A stretch of DNA of 48,924 nucleotides from an uncultured Marinococcus sp. (GTDB taxonomy: Bacteria; Bacillota; Bacilli; Bacillales; Marinococcaceae). The position numbers were made by a program, and so were the translations under genes. Where the stretch lies: NCBI RefSeq assembly GCF_947493875.1, contig NZ_CANLSU010000012.1:1-48924 (forward strand), given 5' to 3'. Below the pieces are notes generated by a model. It did not search any database. It was given only the letters and a program-made list of their open reading frames with translations, and had not been told where the DNA came from. Positions 33,275-41,446 of the stretch are shown here, one piece after another (the stretch's first letter is position 1; every line of letters starts with the position of its first letter).

Positions 33275-35005
33275 GGGGCTGTCCCAAAAATCGAATGAGC
33301 GCTCTTTTAGGCGGAAGCTGGAGACTTTTCTCCGGCTTCTTTTTTTATGGTTTCCGCTTTTTTTCGCAGATTATGGGCGACGGCCAACAACCCAAATTCC
33401 GTGGTCACCTTGGCGGTGCCCCGCAGGGCAAACCGGCGAAAGCGGCGGTTCGCTTTCAAGTGCCCAAACACGCTTTCGGCTTCGATCTTGCGACGGGCAT
33501 AGGTGGACGCTCCCTCGTCACTCGTTAACGCCCGGCGGGCGATCGCCTTGCCCTCTTCATATACCGGGTTGATGCGGACCTGCCGGTTGCCCTCCGCGCT
33601 GGTGCACTGGGGTTTCAACGGACAGTCGCTGCAGTCTTCGCTTTCATACCGTTTGAGATCCCGCTGGTAGCCATAGCGGTCGGTGCGCCGCTCATAGGCT
33701 TGAAACCGCACTTTTCGGTGGTTCGGGCACCAGTACAGGTCGTCCTTTTCGTCATAGGTCCAGTTCTGCACCGGATGGATGGCCTGCTGAAAGGCCCGGG
33801 TCTGCTCCTGGCGCATGCGGGGGTACGGAATCAAAAACGGAAGGCCTTCCTCGATCAGGGTCAGGTAGTTGGGTTCACTGCCATACCCGGCATCGGCAAT
33901 GATTTGGCCCGGAAACGGCAGGGACCGCTCGTCCAGCATCGTCAGATGCGGACGCAAACACCGGGTGTCCGTGGGATTGGGGTGCACTGTATAGCCCACA
34001 ATGTACTGGTTTTCCGTGCCCATCTGGATATTGTAGCCCGGTTTTAGCTGGCCGTTGCCCATGTGGTCGTCTTTCATCCGCATAAAGGTGGCATCCGGAT
34101 CGGTTTTCGAAAAGCTGTTCCGCCCGTCGAAGGTTGCCAGGTACCGCTCGTATTTGACCAGGCGGGGCAGATAATCCCGCTCGATCCGGCGATGACGCTT
34201 CCGCCACCACTTCATCTCGGTTTTGGCTTCCCGGCGTTCGCCGGGAGACGCCGCGTCGGCCTGACGCTGCTCGGCCTCCTGCTGACGCCCGGCCATCTGG
34301 ACCGCCACCGCCCGAAGCGTGTCGGCGTCGATCCGTTCCTGCCCGTCGGGCAGGGAAAGAAACGGGATTACTTCCTGCCAAAGCGCGGCCAGCTGCTCCT
34401 GAAGACGCTGTTCGTACCGGACTGTGGACTTGCGCCACACAAACGTATACCGGCTGGCATCCGCCTCGATTTTGGTGCCGTCCAGAAAATAATGCTCTCC
34501 GGTGATCAACTGCTCATCGAGCAGTTCCTGGACCACATGGTGAAACAGCGGGGCAATGTGTTCCTGCATCTGTTCGGAGCGAAACCGGTTAATGGTGCGG
34601 AAGTTGGGCGTTCGCCCCCCGGCCAACCACGCCATACGGAGGTTTTCCTGCAGGGCCTGTTCGATCGCCCGGGCCGAATACCACGCCCGGGCATAGGCAT
34701 AGATGACAATTTTGGTCATGGTTTGAGGCGGATAGGCCGGCCGTCCCGCCGAAGAAGCTTGGGGGCCCCAAAACGACTCGGACAGCCGATCAATGGTGTC
34801 GTTGACGATCCGCACCAGATCCCCATCGGGGATCATGGGTTCCAGGCTCGTTAGTATCGGGAAACGCTGTGTGTTATCATTAGTAAACATAAGAAATCAT
34901 CCTTTTCGTATGGCGGTTGTGGTGACTTAACCATATCATCGAAGGATGATTTCTTTCTTTATTTGCACACAGAAAAGGGGCTGTCCTATTTTTGGGACAG
35001 CCCCT
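33275..35005 (-). mobile_element. IS1182-family insertion sequence
   Basis: An element of about 1.73 kb bounded by inverted repeats GGGGCTGTCCCAAAAAT (33276-33292) and its complement (34988-35004). It carries one intact transposase on the minus strand. Its right end additionally forms a strong hairpin (34974-35008). Size, ends and transposase fit IS1182. No target-site duplication could be fixed by eye. Confidence 0.9.
33307..34890 (-). CDS. IS1182-family transposase
   Basis: A 527-residue DDE transposase, full length. The N-terminal DUF772-like domain is visible (FPILTSLEPMIPDGDLVRIV ... YPPQTMTKIVIYAYARAWYS), then FLDGTKIEADASRYTFVWRK, which supplies the first catalytic Asp, a long basic insertion, a second region FPGQIIADAGYGSEPNYLTL, and the C-terminal ARRKIEAESVFGHLKANRRF containing the final Glu. 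AAGGATG precedes the ATG. A cysteine group (CSDCPLKPQC) typical of IS1182 is present. The intact frame suggests recent or ongoing activity. Confidence 0.95.
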   Translation of the reverse strand: MFTNDNTQRFPILTSLEPMIPDGDLVRIVNDTIDRLSESFWGPQASSAGRPAYPPQTMTKIVIYAYARAWYSARAIEQALQENLRMAWLAGGRTPNFRTINRFRSEQMQEHIAPLFHHVVQELLDEQLITGEHYFLDGTKIEADASRYTFVWRKSTVRYEQRLQEQLAALWQEVIPFLSLPDGQERIDADTLRAVAVQMAGRQQEAEQRQADAASPGERREAKTEMKWWRKRHRRIERDYLPRLVKYERYLATFDGRNSFSKTDPDATFMRMKDDHMGNGQLKPGYNIQMGTENQYIVGYTVHPNPTDTRCLRPHLTMLDERSLPFPGQIIADAGYGSEPNYLTLIEEGLPFLIPYPRMRQEQTRAFQQAIHPVQNWTYDEKDDLYWCPNHRKVRFQAYERRTDRYGYQRDLKRYESEDCSDCPLKPQCTSAEGNRQVRINPVYEEGKAIARRALTSDEGASTYARRKIEAESVFGHLKANRRFRRFALRGTAKVTTEFGLLAVAHNLRKKAETIKKEAGEKSPASA

Positions 35006-35008
35006 TTT
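34974..35008. terminator. Hairpin at the right end of the IS1182 copy
   Basis: AAAAGGGGCTGTCC and GGGACAGCCCCTTTT pair across TATTTTT. The stem includes the terminal inverted repeat, so the IS end doubles as a strong hairpin that can stop transcription entering from outside. Confidence 0.75.
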
Positions 35009-35161
35009 CAATGCTAGAAACAATATATCATTGATGCAATAATACCTTGTCGTTCATCTTTATATACTTAAAATCAATTTGTAAAAATTCAAGGAAATAT
35101 TCTAATTCTTGTGGAATATAATTTATAAATGAGTAACTGCTTATAATCGCGATTATGTTAA

Positions 35162-35198
35162 GGAAGCATCAGCGTGCCAACTGGCGCCTGATGCTTCC
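35162..35198 (-). terminator. mqo terminator
   Basis: GGAAGCATCAGCG pairs with CGCCTGATGCTTCC just beyond the mqo stop; stems are strong while the T-run is short on both strands. Confidence 0.75.
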
Positions 35199-35228
35199 TT
35201 TCTGTCGTGATTCTATTGATGGTCTTTT

Positions 35229-36725
35229 TTATGCTTTAAGAGCCGTTAACTTCAGGGTGCGCGAGGTGGAGTCGTGCACCATATCAAGCAGCTCAGGGTT
35301 ATCCTCAAGGGACTTGCCGTAGGACGGAATGATTTCCTTCAGCTTCGGCTCCCACGCCTCCAGGTGCTCGGGGAAGCATTTGTTCAGCACTTCAAGCATA
35401 ATCGACACAGATACGGAAGCGCCCGGCGATTCACCGAGAAGAGCCGCCATCGTGCGGTCTTCGGCATGAATCAGCTTGGTGCCGAATTGCAGGGCGCCCC
35501 GGCCGCCTTCCTCGGTATCCTCAATCAACTGAACGCGCTGGCCGGCGACGAGAAGCTCCCAGTCCTCACTCGACGCATTTGGGACGAAATTGCACAGCTC
35601 CTCCATCCGGTGTTCCTTGGACATGCTCAGCTGCTGGGCCAGGTACTTGAGCAGCGGCGTATTTTTCGCGCCGGCTGCGAGCATCGTCAGCACGTTTGTC
35701 GGTTTGACCGAGCCGAACAAGTCCATCGGCGATCCCTGCTTCAGGAACTTGGGCGTAAATCCGGCGAACGGACCGTACAGGAGCGTATCCTTTCCTTCGA
35801 TATGGCGACGGTCCAGGTGCGGAACCGTCATCGGCGGAGTGCCTGCCGGTTCTTTGCCGTACACCTTGGAATCGTGCTGGCGGACGACCTCCGGATTGTC
35901 GCAGACGAGGAATTCGCCGCTGATCGGGAAGCCGCCGATACGCCTGCTTTCGGGAATCCCGGTTTTTTGCAGCAGCGGCAGGGCCCCGCCGCCGGCGCCG
36001 ATGAAGGCGAAGGACGCCGTATGTTCTTCGAGCGTTTCCTGTTGATGGTTTCGGACCTTTACTTCCCACGTGCCGTCTGGTCGCTGGGCAATATCGTCGA
36101 CGGAATGATTGTAGCGGATCTCGACGTTATGCTGCTTCTCCAGGTTGGCAAGCATCTGGCGGGTGAGTTCCCCGAAATTGATATCGGTGCCGTGATCGAC
36201 CTTCGTGGCCGCGATCGGCTCGCCGGAGTCACGCCCCTCCATCATTAACGGAATCCACTGCCTGATTTGTTCGGGATCGTCGGAAAACTCCATTCCCTGA
36301 AACTGGGGATGGCCGTCGAGGGCCTCGAACCGTTTCTTCAGAAAATTTACGTGATCCTGTCCGTACACAAAGCTGATGTGGGGCAGGGGACGGATAAATT
36401 CTTCCGGGTTTTTAAGGTCGCCCTGATCCACCAGATGCGCCCAGAGCTGTCTTGAAATCTGAAACTGTTCATTAATTTCAACCGCCCGGCTGGTCTTCAG
36501 AGAGCCGTCCGGCTGCTCGGGGGTATAGTTCAGCTCACAGAGAGCTGCGTGGCCGGTCCCGGCGTTGTTCCATTCATTCGAGCTCTCCTGTCCGGCGGAA
36601 TCGAGCTTTTCGAACAGAGTAATGTGCCATTCGGGCGCTAACTTATTTAACAGTGTCGCAAGGGTGGCGCTCACGATGCCGGCGCCGATCAGAATGACGT
36701 CGGTCGTTGTGTCATGATTACGCAT
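35229..36725 (-). CDS. mqo: Malate:quinone oxidoreductase
   Basis: A 498-residue FAD enzyme that oxidises malate to oxaloacetate and passes electrons to menaquinone at the membrane face. AAAGGAGG is seven bases before the ATG at 36725. The FAD-binding motif is [20 protein letters not shown] (about residues 10-29), followed by [20 protein letters not shown]. Other Mqo landmarks include [49 protein letters not shown] and [17 protein letters not shown]. There is no membrane segment; it is peripheral. The GntR regulator and lactate permease upstream suggest joint use in organic-acid catabolism. Confidence 0.95.
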   Translation of the reverse strand: MRNHDTTTDVILIGAGIVSATLATLLNKLAPEWHITLFEKLDSAGQESSNEWNNAGTGHAALCELNYTPEQPDGSLKTSRAVEINEQFQISRQLWAHLVDQGDLKNPEEFIRPLPHISFVYGQDHVNFLKKRFEALDGHPQFQGMEFSDDPEQIRQWIPLMMEGRDSGEPIAATKVDHGTDINFGELTRQMLANLEKQHNVEIRYNHSVDDIAQRPDGTWEVKVRNHQQETLEEHTASFAFIGAGGGALPLLQKTGIPESRRIGGFPISGEFLVCDNPEVVRQHDSKVYGKEPAGTPPMTVPHLDRRHIEGKDTLLYGPFAGFTPKFLKQGSPMDLFGSVKPTNVLTMLAAGAKNTPLLKYLAQQLSMSKEHRMEELCNFVPNASSEDWELLVAGQRVQLIEDTEEGGRGALQFGTKLIHAEDRTMAALLGESPGASVSVSIMLEVLNKCFPEHLEAWEPKLKEIIPSYGKSLEDNPELLDMVHDSTSRTLKLTALKA

Positions 36726-36913
36726 CGTTTTCCTCCTTTGGATAATGCCACAAGTTGAGTTTATACAGAAAATAAAGCTTGCATGTGTTTGTGATGCTGA
36801 GAATGAACGTATTTGTTGGGTTATCAATTGTCGAGCCAATCCTATCTCTTGATGGCTGTGATTGGCTTTCCGCTGAGCCCAAGCAATGAAGGGAGAAGCT
36901 TATGGTAGATCAT

Positions 36914-37639
36914 CTACTCGTTTCGGTGTTTCGTTCCTTTAGACAGCACATCTTCCACATTGATGAGGTGTCTGCTCATGGCTTCGATAGCTGCTTGGGC
37001 CTGGTGGTCTTCGATGGCATGAAGGATTTGTTGATGTTCGTCAATCAGGTGTTGAAAGGAGCGTTGTTCGAAAAATAGCCATACCTTTCTGGTTTCATAC
37101 ATGGTTTTTTGCAAGGTGTCAGAAAGTCGACTCATCATTTGTTGGAGGAGGTGATTTCCGGAGGCTTCAGCAATGGCTAGGTGGAAACGAACATCGCCCT
37201 GTTCGCCGAGATCCCCCGAACCGTTGGACGCCTGCGTCATTTGTTCCAGCGCGACACGCATCTGTTCCAGATGACTATCTGTCCGTCGAAGCGCAGCCAG
37301 TTCGGCAGCTCCTTTCTCCAGCACATGACGGACTTCAAATAGCTCCTTCATGGTTTGCGTCGAAAGAAGGGAAGGACTGTTCATCATTTCCGTGATGGTG
37401 GAAGCATCGTACTGGTTCACAAAAGTGCCTTCTCCCTGGCGAATCGTGATAATGCCGACGGCTCGTAACGCACTTAACGCTTCCCGAACGGCGGAACGGC
37501 TGACATCGAACTGTTCCGAAAGCGCAACAACAGAATCCAGTTTATCCCCGGGTTGTATTTCTCCACGTTTGATCATGTCTTCAATTTTTTCTCGAACCAC
37601 TTCAGCGATTTTTTTCGTTTCAATCCGTTCGATAGGCAC
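36914..37639 (-). CDS. FadR/LldR-type GntR-family regulator
   Basis: A 241-residue regulator. The best start is a GTG at 37639, nine bases after GAGAGGAG; the ATG at 37678 would place that site within the protein. The winged helix reads IKRGEIQPGDKLDSVVALSE, QFDVSRSAVREALSALRAVG, and the all-helical FCD effector domain (about residues 85-225) shows FEVRHVLEKGAAELAAL, DVRFHLAIAEASGNHLL and a DEHQQILHAIEDHQ metal-binding segment. It is divergent from lctP; palindromes built on GGTCATCAGATGACC-type halves between the genes are its likely operators. Lactate or a related acid is a likely effector, by analogy with LldR/LutR. Confidence 0.9.
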   Translation of the reverse strand: MPIERIETKKIAEVVREKIEDMIKRGEIQPGDKLDSVVALSEQFDVSRSAVREALSALRAVGIITIRQGEGTFVNQYDASTITEMMNSPSLLSTQTMKELFEVRHVLEKGAAELAALRRTDSHLEQMRVALEQMTQASNGSGDLGEQGDVRFHLAIAEASGNHLLQQMMSRLSDTLQKTMYETRKVWLFFEQRSFQHLIDEHQQILHAIEDHQAQAAIEAMSRHLINVEDVLSKGTKHRNE

Positions 37640-37768
37640 TAATAGCTTCTCCTCTCGTGAATACTGGGATGAGATCATCCTATGCTCTTGATCATTGGTA
37701 TGTCAGCGTTGGACGCACTCCGTCACCTTAAGCAAAGCAAAAAAAGCTACCTATTTTATTTTCTATAG

Positions 37769-37787
37769 ATATGGTCATCAGATGAGA
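37769..37787. promoter_or_regulatory. GntR operator, incomplete copy
   Basis: ATGGTCATCAGATGAGAAG matches the left half and centre of the perfect palindrome at 37921-37945 but loses the outer right arm. It is nearer the regulator gene and may be a weaker autoregulatory site. Confidence 0.55.
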
Positions 37788-37920
37788 AGCATGCATTCAT
37801 TGTATCATTAGTAGAAACCGCTTTCAATTATTAAGCTGTTTTTTGAACAGAGAACCATAAAAAAGCATCTTTTGGTCATAAAATATATTGCAATTATGAA
37901 TGTAAGCGGTTACGATATGG

Positions 37921-37945
37921 AATATGGTCATCAGATGACCATATT
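37921..37945. promoter_or_regulatory. Perfect 25-base palindromic operator upstream of lctP
   Basis: AATATGGTCATC, a central A, and GATGACCATATT form a perfect dyad. FadR-subfamily regulators bind sites of the form TGGTnnnnnACCA, which this contains (TGGTCATCAGATGACCA). It stands 60 bases before the lctP start codon. Confidence 0.8.
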
Positions 37946-38004
37946 GCCTCATCCTTGGGAGCGGTAATAGCGAAAACATCATGATATCAAGAGGAGGGAA
38001 TCAA

Positions 38005-39591
38005 ATGTTAATGATCGTGGCCTTAAGCGCCGTAATTGTTCCATTTTTGCTATTGGTCCTGCTGCGAATGCCAGCAATTAAAGGGATGTCCATTAGTGCC
38101 GTTATTGTCATTCTATTAGCGATCACCGTGTGGGGGATGGAAAGCCAAGTGATTGCTTCGTCGATCCTCCAGGGCGTACATAAAACGTTGACTATTTTAT
38201 TCATTTTGTTTGGAGCTCTGGTTCTTTTGAATACTCTCCGGAACACGGGGGCGGTGAATCGCATTAATCAGGGATTCCAAAGTATTTCTCAGGATATGAG
38301 GGTCCAGGTGATCTTTGTCGCCTTTTTGTTCGGGTCGTTAATTGAAGGAGCAGCAGGGTTTGGCACCCCGGCGATGGTGACGGCGCCGTTAATGCTCGCG
38401 CTAGGTTTTAAGCCCCTGGCGGCGGTGGCGACAGCTCTCATTGCTGACAGCACTGCCGTTGCCTTCGGAGCGGTAGGAACGCCCGTGTTGGTCGGCTTAA
38501 GCACGTTACCCGAAGCGGATGCTGCCTTTTATCAGGATGTCGGTTTTACGGTCACCCTCATTGATTTATTCGCGGGCACGTTTATTCCTTTTATCCTGAT
38601 GCTCGTTTTGACGTTGTTTTTCGGTAAAGGGAAAGGTATCAAGGACGCTATGGTAATGCTACCTTGGACCCTGCTTATTGGGATCACCTATAACGGATCC
38701 GCACTAGTATACGCCTATTTGTTTGGCCCGGAATTTGTAGCAATTCTTGGTTCGTTAACGGGCCTCGTGGTGGCCGCAGTGACCGCTAAAAAAGGTTGGT
38801 TGCTGCCGACGTCTACATGGACCGATGCTATGCAAGAGAATTTCGAGGTGAGTCACGAGCGATCCGAGATGGGATTAATCCGGGCGTGGTTTCCGTATAT
38901 CATAGTGGTTCTCTTATTGCTTCTCACCCGTATTGTTCCTTGGTTTCAGGAATTCACCCAGACCGCCATCGATTTAACCTGGACGAATATTTTGGGGGTG
39001 GAAGGGGTCACGTCGGAGTGGGAGCTACTTTATTCTCCCGGCACCGTCCTCACGGTCGCGGCCATCTTGGCCGTCGCCGTTCAGCGAAAATCGCTGGGCC
39101 ACTTTGGTCGGGCGGCCACACAGTCGTTGGCTACGATTAAAATTACCGCTGTGACCCTGGCAGCCACGCTTGCCATGGTTCATGTGTTCAGTAATTCCGG
39201 GATGAATGCGAGCGATTTGATGAGTATGCCGGAGTACATCGCGCAGGGGATGGCAGCCGCCTTCGGCCCGATGTGGATCTTTGCTGCTCCGTTTCTCGGG
39301 GAGCTGGGGTCTTTTATCACCGGAAGCGCTACCGTTTCCACGCTTACGTTCTCCCCAATTCAGTACAATATCGCAGAGGCCACGGGCGCGAATGTCCACG
39401 TGGTGCTTGCTGCCCAGCTAGTGGGAGCCGGCGCGGGAAATATGATTTGTGTGCATAACGTGGTTGCTGCAAGTGCAGTGGTGGGCATGCAGGGAGAGGA
39501 AGGAAACGTTATCCGAAAAACCTTGGGACCGGCACTCCTGTACGGGATCCTGGTGGGTATTGGTGGATTCATTTTGATGAACATTTTATAA
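38005..39591 (+). CDS. lctP: L-lactate permease
   Basis: A 528-residue multi-span permease of the LctP family importing lactate with protons. GAGGAGGG precedes the ATG at 38005. Around fourteen hydrophobic segments are visible. Family landmarks include [20 protein letters not shown] (about residues 108-127), [40 protein letters not shown] and [20 protein letters not shown]. It is divergent from a GntR regulator with a perfect palindrome in its promoter region, so expression is probably repressed until lactate or a related acid is present. With mqo it forms a lactate/malate utilisation block; no lactate dehydrogenase is in the window. Confidence 0.95.
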   Translation: MLMIVALSAVIVPFLLLVLLRMPAIKGMSISAVIVILLAITVWGMESQVIASSILQGVHKTLTILFILFGALVLLNTLRNTGAVNRINQGFQSISQDMRVQVIFVAFLFGSLIEGAAGFGTPAMVTAPLMLALGFKPLAAVATALIADSTAVAFGAVGTPVLVGLSTLPEADAAFYQDVGFTVTLIDLFAGTFIPFILMLVLTLFFGKGKGIKDAMVMLPWTLLIGITYNGSALVYAYLFGPEFVAILGSLTGLVVAAVTAKKGWLLPTSTWTDAMQENFEVSHERSEMGLIRAWFPYIIVVLLLLLTRIVPWFQEFTQTAIDLTWTNILGVEGVTSEWELLYSPGTVLTVAAILAVAVQRKSLGHFGRAATQSLATIKITAVTLAATLAMVHVFSNSGMNASDLMSMPEYIAQGMAAAFGPMWIFAAPFLGELGSFITGSATVSTLTFSPIQYNIAEATGANVHVVLAAQLVGAGAGNMICVHNVVAASAVVGMQGEEGNVIRKTLGPALLYGILVGIGGFILMNIL

Positions 39592-39599
39592 AACGACCA

Positions 39600-39640
39600 A
39601 TGGGTTGAAGTTGGACACTAATACCAACTTCAACCCATTT
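39600..39640 (+). terminator. lctP terminator
   Basis: TGGGTTGAAGTTGG pairs perfectly with CCAACTTCAACCCA, nine bases beyond the stop codon, followed by TTTATTATC. Confidence 0.85.
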
Positions 39641-39933
39641 ATTATCTCCTAATACATCTTAAAATAAAGAAAATCATGCTTCGGAGGTGGTTCCGGATCA
39701 TTCTTAAAAACATAAAAGCACGGCTAGCCGATGTCCCAACACAGAACTTCTTTAGGGGAGAACTGTGGTTTTTTACCTTCTAAGGAACAAATCAGGATCC
39801 GTAGCGTTCGCCGGGAACAAAGGCGTGCTGAACATATAAACAAGCTCCTACAGATTCGGATCCTTATTTCCTATAATCCAATGGTCAATTACGGAAGAAA
39901 ATCGTTAAACGTTACATCGAGCAGGGGGGATGA

Positions 39934-40098
39934 ATGTTGTTTACATTTGATGCTTCGATGACGCTGCAGTCATTTTTTGACACAAACAAACAGCTGTTTG
40001 AACAGACGCTCGTGGCGGAGGAAGTAGAGATTCGCTCGGATATCCGTCTCATCTTGCAAGAGGAAGGTGTCTTTTCAAAACGGGAAGATCGTCAGTGA
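39934..40098 (+). CDS. Small 54-residue protein, possibly a truncated RsbR-like N-terminus
   Basis: The frame MLFTFDASMTLQSFFDTNKQ continues LFEQTLVAEEVEIRSDIRLI and ends SKREDRQ at a TGA. A strong GGGGGGA ribosome site lies six bases before the ATG. The sequence resembles the first helix-rich ~45 residues of RsbR-type sigma-B regulators (LTFD...FFxxNKxxFExxLLxEAVNVRDKI), but then stops, so it may be a truncated relic or an independent small protein. The identification is tentative. Confidence 0.45.
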   Translation: MLFTFDASMTLQSFFDTNKQLFEQTLVAEEVEIRSDIRLILQEEGVFSKREDRQ

Positions 40099-40303
40099 TT
40101 ATAGAGGAGAGCATTATAAAAGGTAGAATTTGGTTTAGTAGGTTTGGATAGAAAACAAAGTCGATTAGTGTTCTTTGATTAGAAAATTTCAGGTACCATA
40201 ATGATAAATAATAAGAAATAGCTTTTACAATAGCAGGGCAAATAATAGAGTATTTTACCACCCTCTCAAAAAGTACGCTTTTTGATACAATTCCTCGACA
40301 TGC

Positions 40304-40339
40304 AAAAAAGCTTCCTGGAAGGGACCAGCAAGCCTTTTT
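40304..40339 (-). terminator. Terminator of the yefM-yoeB operon
   Basis: AAAAAAGCTTCCTGG and CCAGCAAGCCTTTTT form an interrupted stem; on the minus strand the hairpin runs into TTTTTT, about 40 bases beyond the yoeB stop. Confidence 0.7.
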
Positions 40340-40378
40340 GTTCGCTAAATTATAAGGATATTTCTCGACAAACTTCAT

Positions 40379-40645
40379 CTAATAATGATATCGGCAGGCA
40401 ATAATGCTAATTTGCTGTTCATCGACGGTATACACCAATCGATGTTCGATATCGATGCGACGACTGTAAAAACCAGCTAAATTGCCTTTTAATTTCTCTG
40501 GTTTCCCAATGCCATCTAACGCCCCGTCTCGTTCAATGCTTTTAATCAATTGATTAATGCGTTTGAGCGTTTTTTTGTCCTTGGTTTGCCAATACTGATA
40601 ATCCTGAAACGCATTGTGAGTGAATAAGACGTTCAACTTACTCAT
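40379..40645 (-). CDS. yoeB: YoeB-family ribosome-dependent mRNA interferase toxin
   Basis: An 88-residue toxin of the Txe/YoeB family, which cleaves mRNA in the ribosomal A site. GIGKPEKLKGNLAGFYSRRI, EHRLVYTV and the C-terminal CRYHY are diagnostic. Catalytic residues align as Glu50, Arg69 and His87, four positions later than the known Glu46, Arg65 and His83 of E. coli YoeB. The start overlaps the antitoxin stop by eight bases, so the two are translationally coupled. All active residues are intact, so the toxin is likely functional. Confidence 0.95.
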   Translation of the reverse strand: MSKLNVLFTHNAFQDYQYWQTKDKKTLKRINQLIKSIERDGALDGIGKPEKLKGNLAGFYSRRIDIEHRLVYTVDEQQISIIACRYHY

Positions 40646-40886
40646 CGATATCGACGGTCGTGGTTTCTTCCTGGTTCAATTGATTGATGGATTCCGATAG
40701 ATGCTTGGCGTTGCTCGGGTTGTTCAAGAGATAGATGGTTTCAAGGTATTGATTGTATTCGTCTTCTGAGATGAGCACCGCATTTCGTTCTTTGGTTGTG
40801 ATGGTGACGGATTCCTGGTCATCGTTGACTTTATCAATCAATCCCTTAAAGTTCTTTCGCGCATTGGAGTAATTCATGACAGTCAT
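40638..40886 (-). CDS. yefM: YefM-family antitoxin
   Basis: An 82-residue Phd/YefM antitoxin starting at the ATG at 40886 with AAGGAG ten bases upstream. The N-terminal dimer/DNA-binding fold reads TVMNYSNARKNFKGLIDKVN, VTITTKERNAVLISEDEYNQ, and the flexible C-tail that wraps the toxin is LNQLNQEETTTVDIDE-like and acidic. It should repress the operon, more strongly in complex with YoeB. Two TGTACA boxes directly upstream match the known YefM operator design. Confidence 0.95.
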   Translation of the reverse strand: MTVMNYSNARKNFKGLIDKVNDDQESVTITTKERNAVLISEDEYNQYLETIYLLNNPSNAKHLSESINQLNQEETTTVDIDE

Positions 40887-40907
40887 CGTTATCAGCTCCT
40901 TTTTTAT

Positions 40908-40929
40908 ATTGTACAATTAAATGTACAAT
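40908..40929 (-). promoter_or_regulatory. YefM operator with paired TGTACA boxes
   Basis: TGTACA occurs at 40910-40915 and 40922-40927, exactly 12 bases centre to centre, within ATTGTACAATTAAATGTACA. The E. coli yefM-yoeB operator uses the same hexamer with the same spacing. The site lies 24 bases before the antitoxin start. Confidence 0.8.
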
Positions 40930-41163
40930 TTGTCGATGATTTGCTCATGCTGTTTTCGTTTGAAAAAAAGTGTTAAAAAAAGTAGACCTTTTTAGTCATT
41001 CTATATACCAACCTGAAAAAGTACCAATACGTTTCAAAAGGTTTTAAATTATTTTTGGGGTGTTTGAAAACGGACCTGGACCTTTTGGGACGCTATTAAA
41101 CTATTCTGTCATTAATTTTTAATAATATTTGAATTCACTTAGTGCACGTTCGGGATTGTACTC

Positions 41164-41352
41164 TTAGAAATTAGTGGTAATTCCATAAATCAGCTGAACT
41201 AAAGAAGCTACTAGTAAAAAGCATATTGATATAGTGAACTTTGGCTGTCGGCTTACCTTTTTCGATTTTCTGTACTCTTTGAACATAATAATGCCGGCGC
41301 TTATGATTAATAGAAAGCAAACCGCATAAACAATCACGTCAACTGCATTCAT
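41164..41352 (-). CDS. Small two-TM membrane protein
   Basis: A 62-residue protein with GAAAGGAG seven bases before the ATG at 41352. Two hydrophobic segments (about 5-23 and 40-58) flank a strongly basic loop (KEYRKSKKVSRQPK), which by the positive-inside rule is cytoplasmic. No family recognised. Confidence 0.6.
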   Translation of the reverse strand: MNAVDVIVYAVCFLLIISAGIIMFKEYRKSKKVSRQPKFTISICFLLVASLVQLIYGITTNF

Positions 41353-41403
41353 TAAAATTCTCCTTTCTAATATACAATATGAAAAATTTATTTGCTTCAA
41401 TAC

Positions 41404-41443
41404 AAACAGCAGCGCCCTCTAAATACAGAAAGCGCCGCTGTTT
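41404..41443 (-). terminator. Terminator of the MFS gene
   Basis: AACAGCAGCGCC and GCGCCGCTGTT pair around an A/T-rich loop, starting right at the MFS stop; the minus-strand tail is TTTGTATT. Confidence 0.7.
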
Positions 41444-41446
41444 ATT

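Noticed and set aside
34063-34854. 263-codon plus-strand frame inside the IS1182 copy
   Set aside because: Antisense to the complete transposase; Pro/Arg/Gly-rich shadow translation.
35274-36248. 324-codon plus-strand frame opposite mqo
   Set aside because: Antisense to mqo with no recognisable domain and no ribosome site; mqo has full-length motif support.
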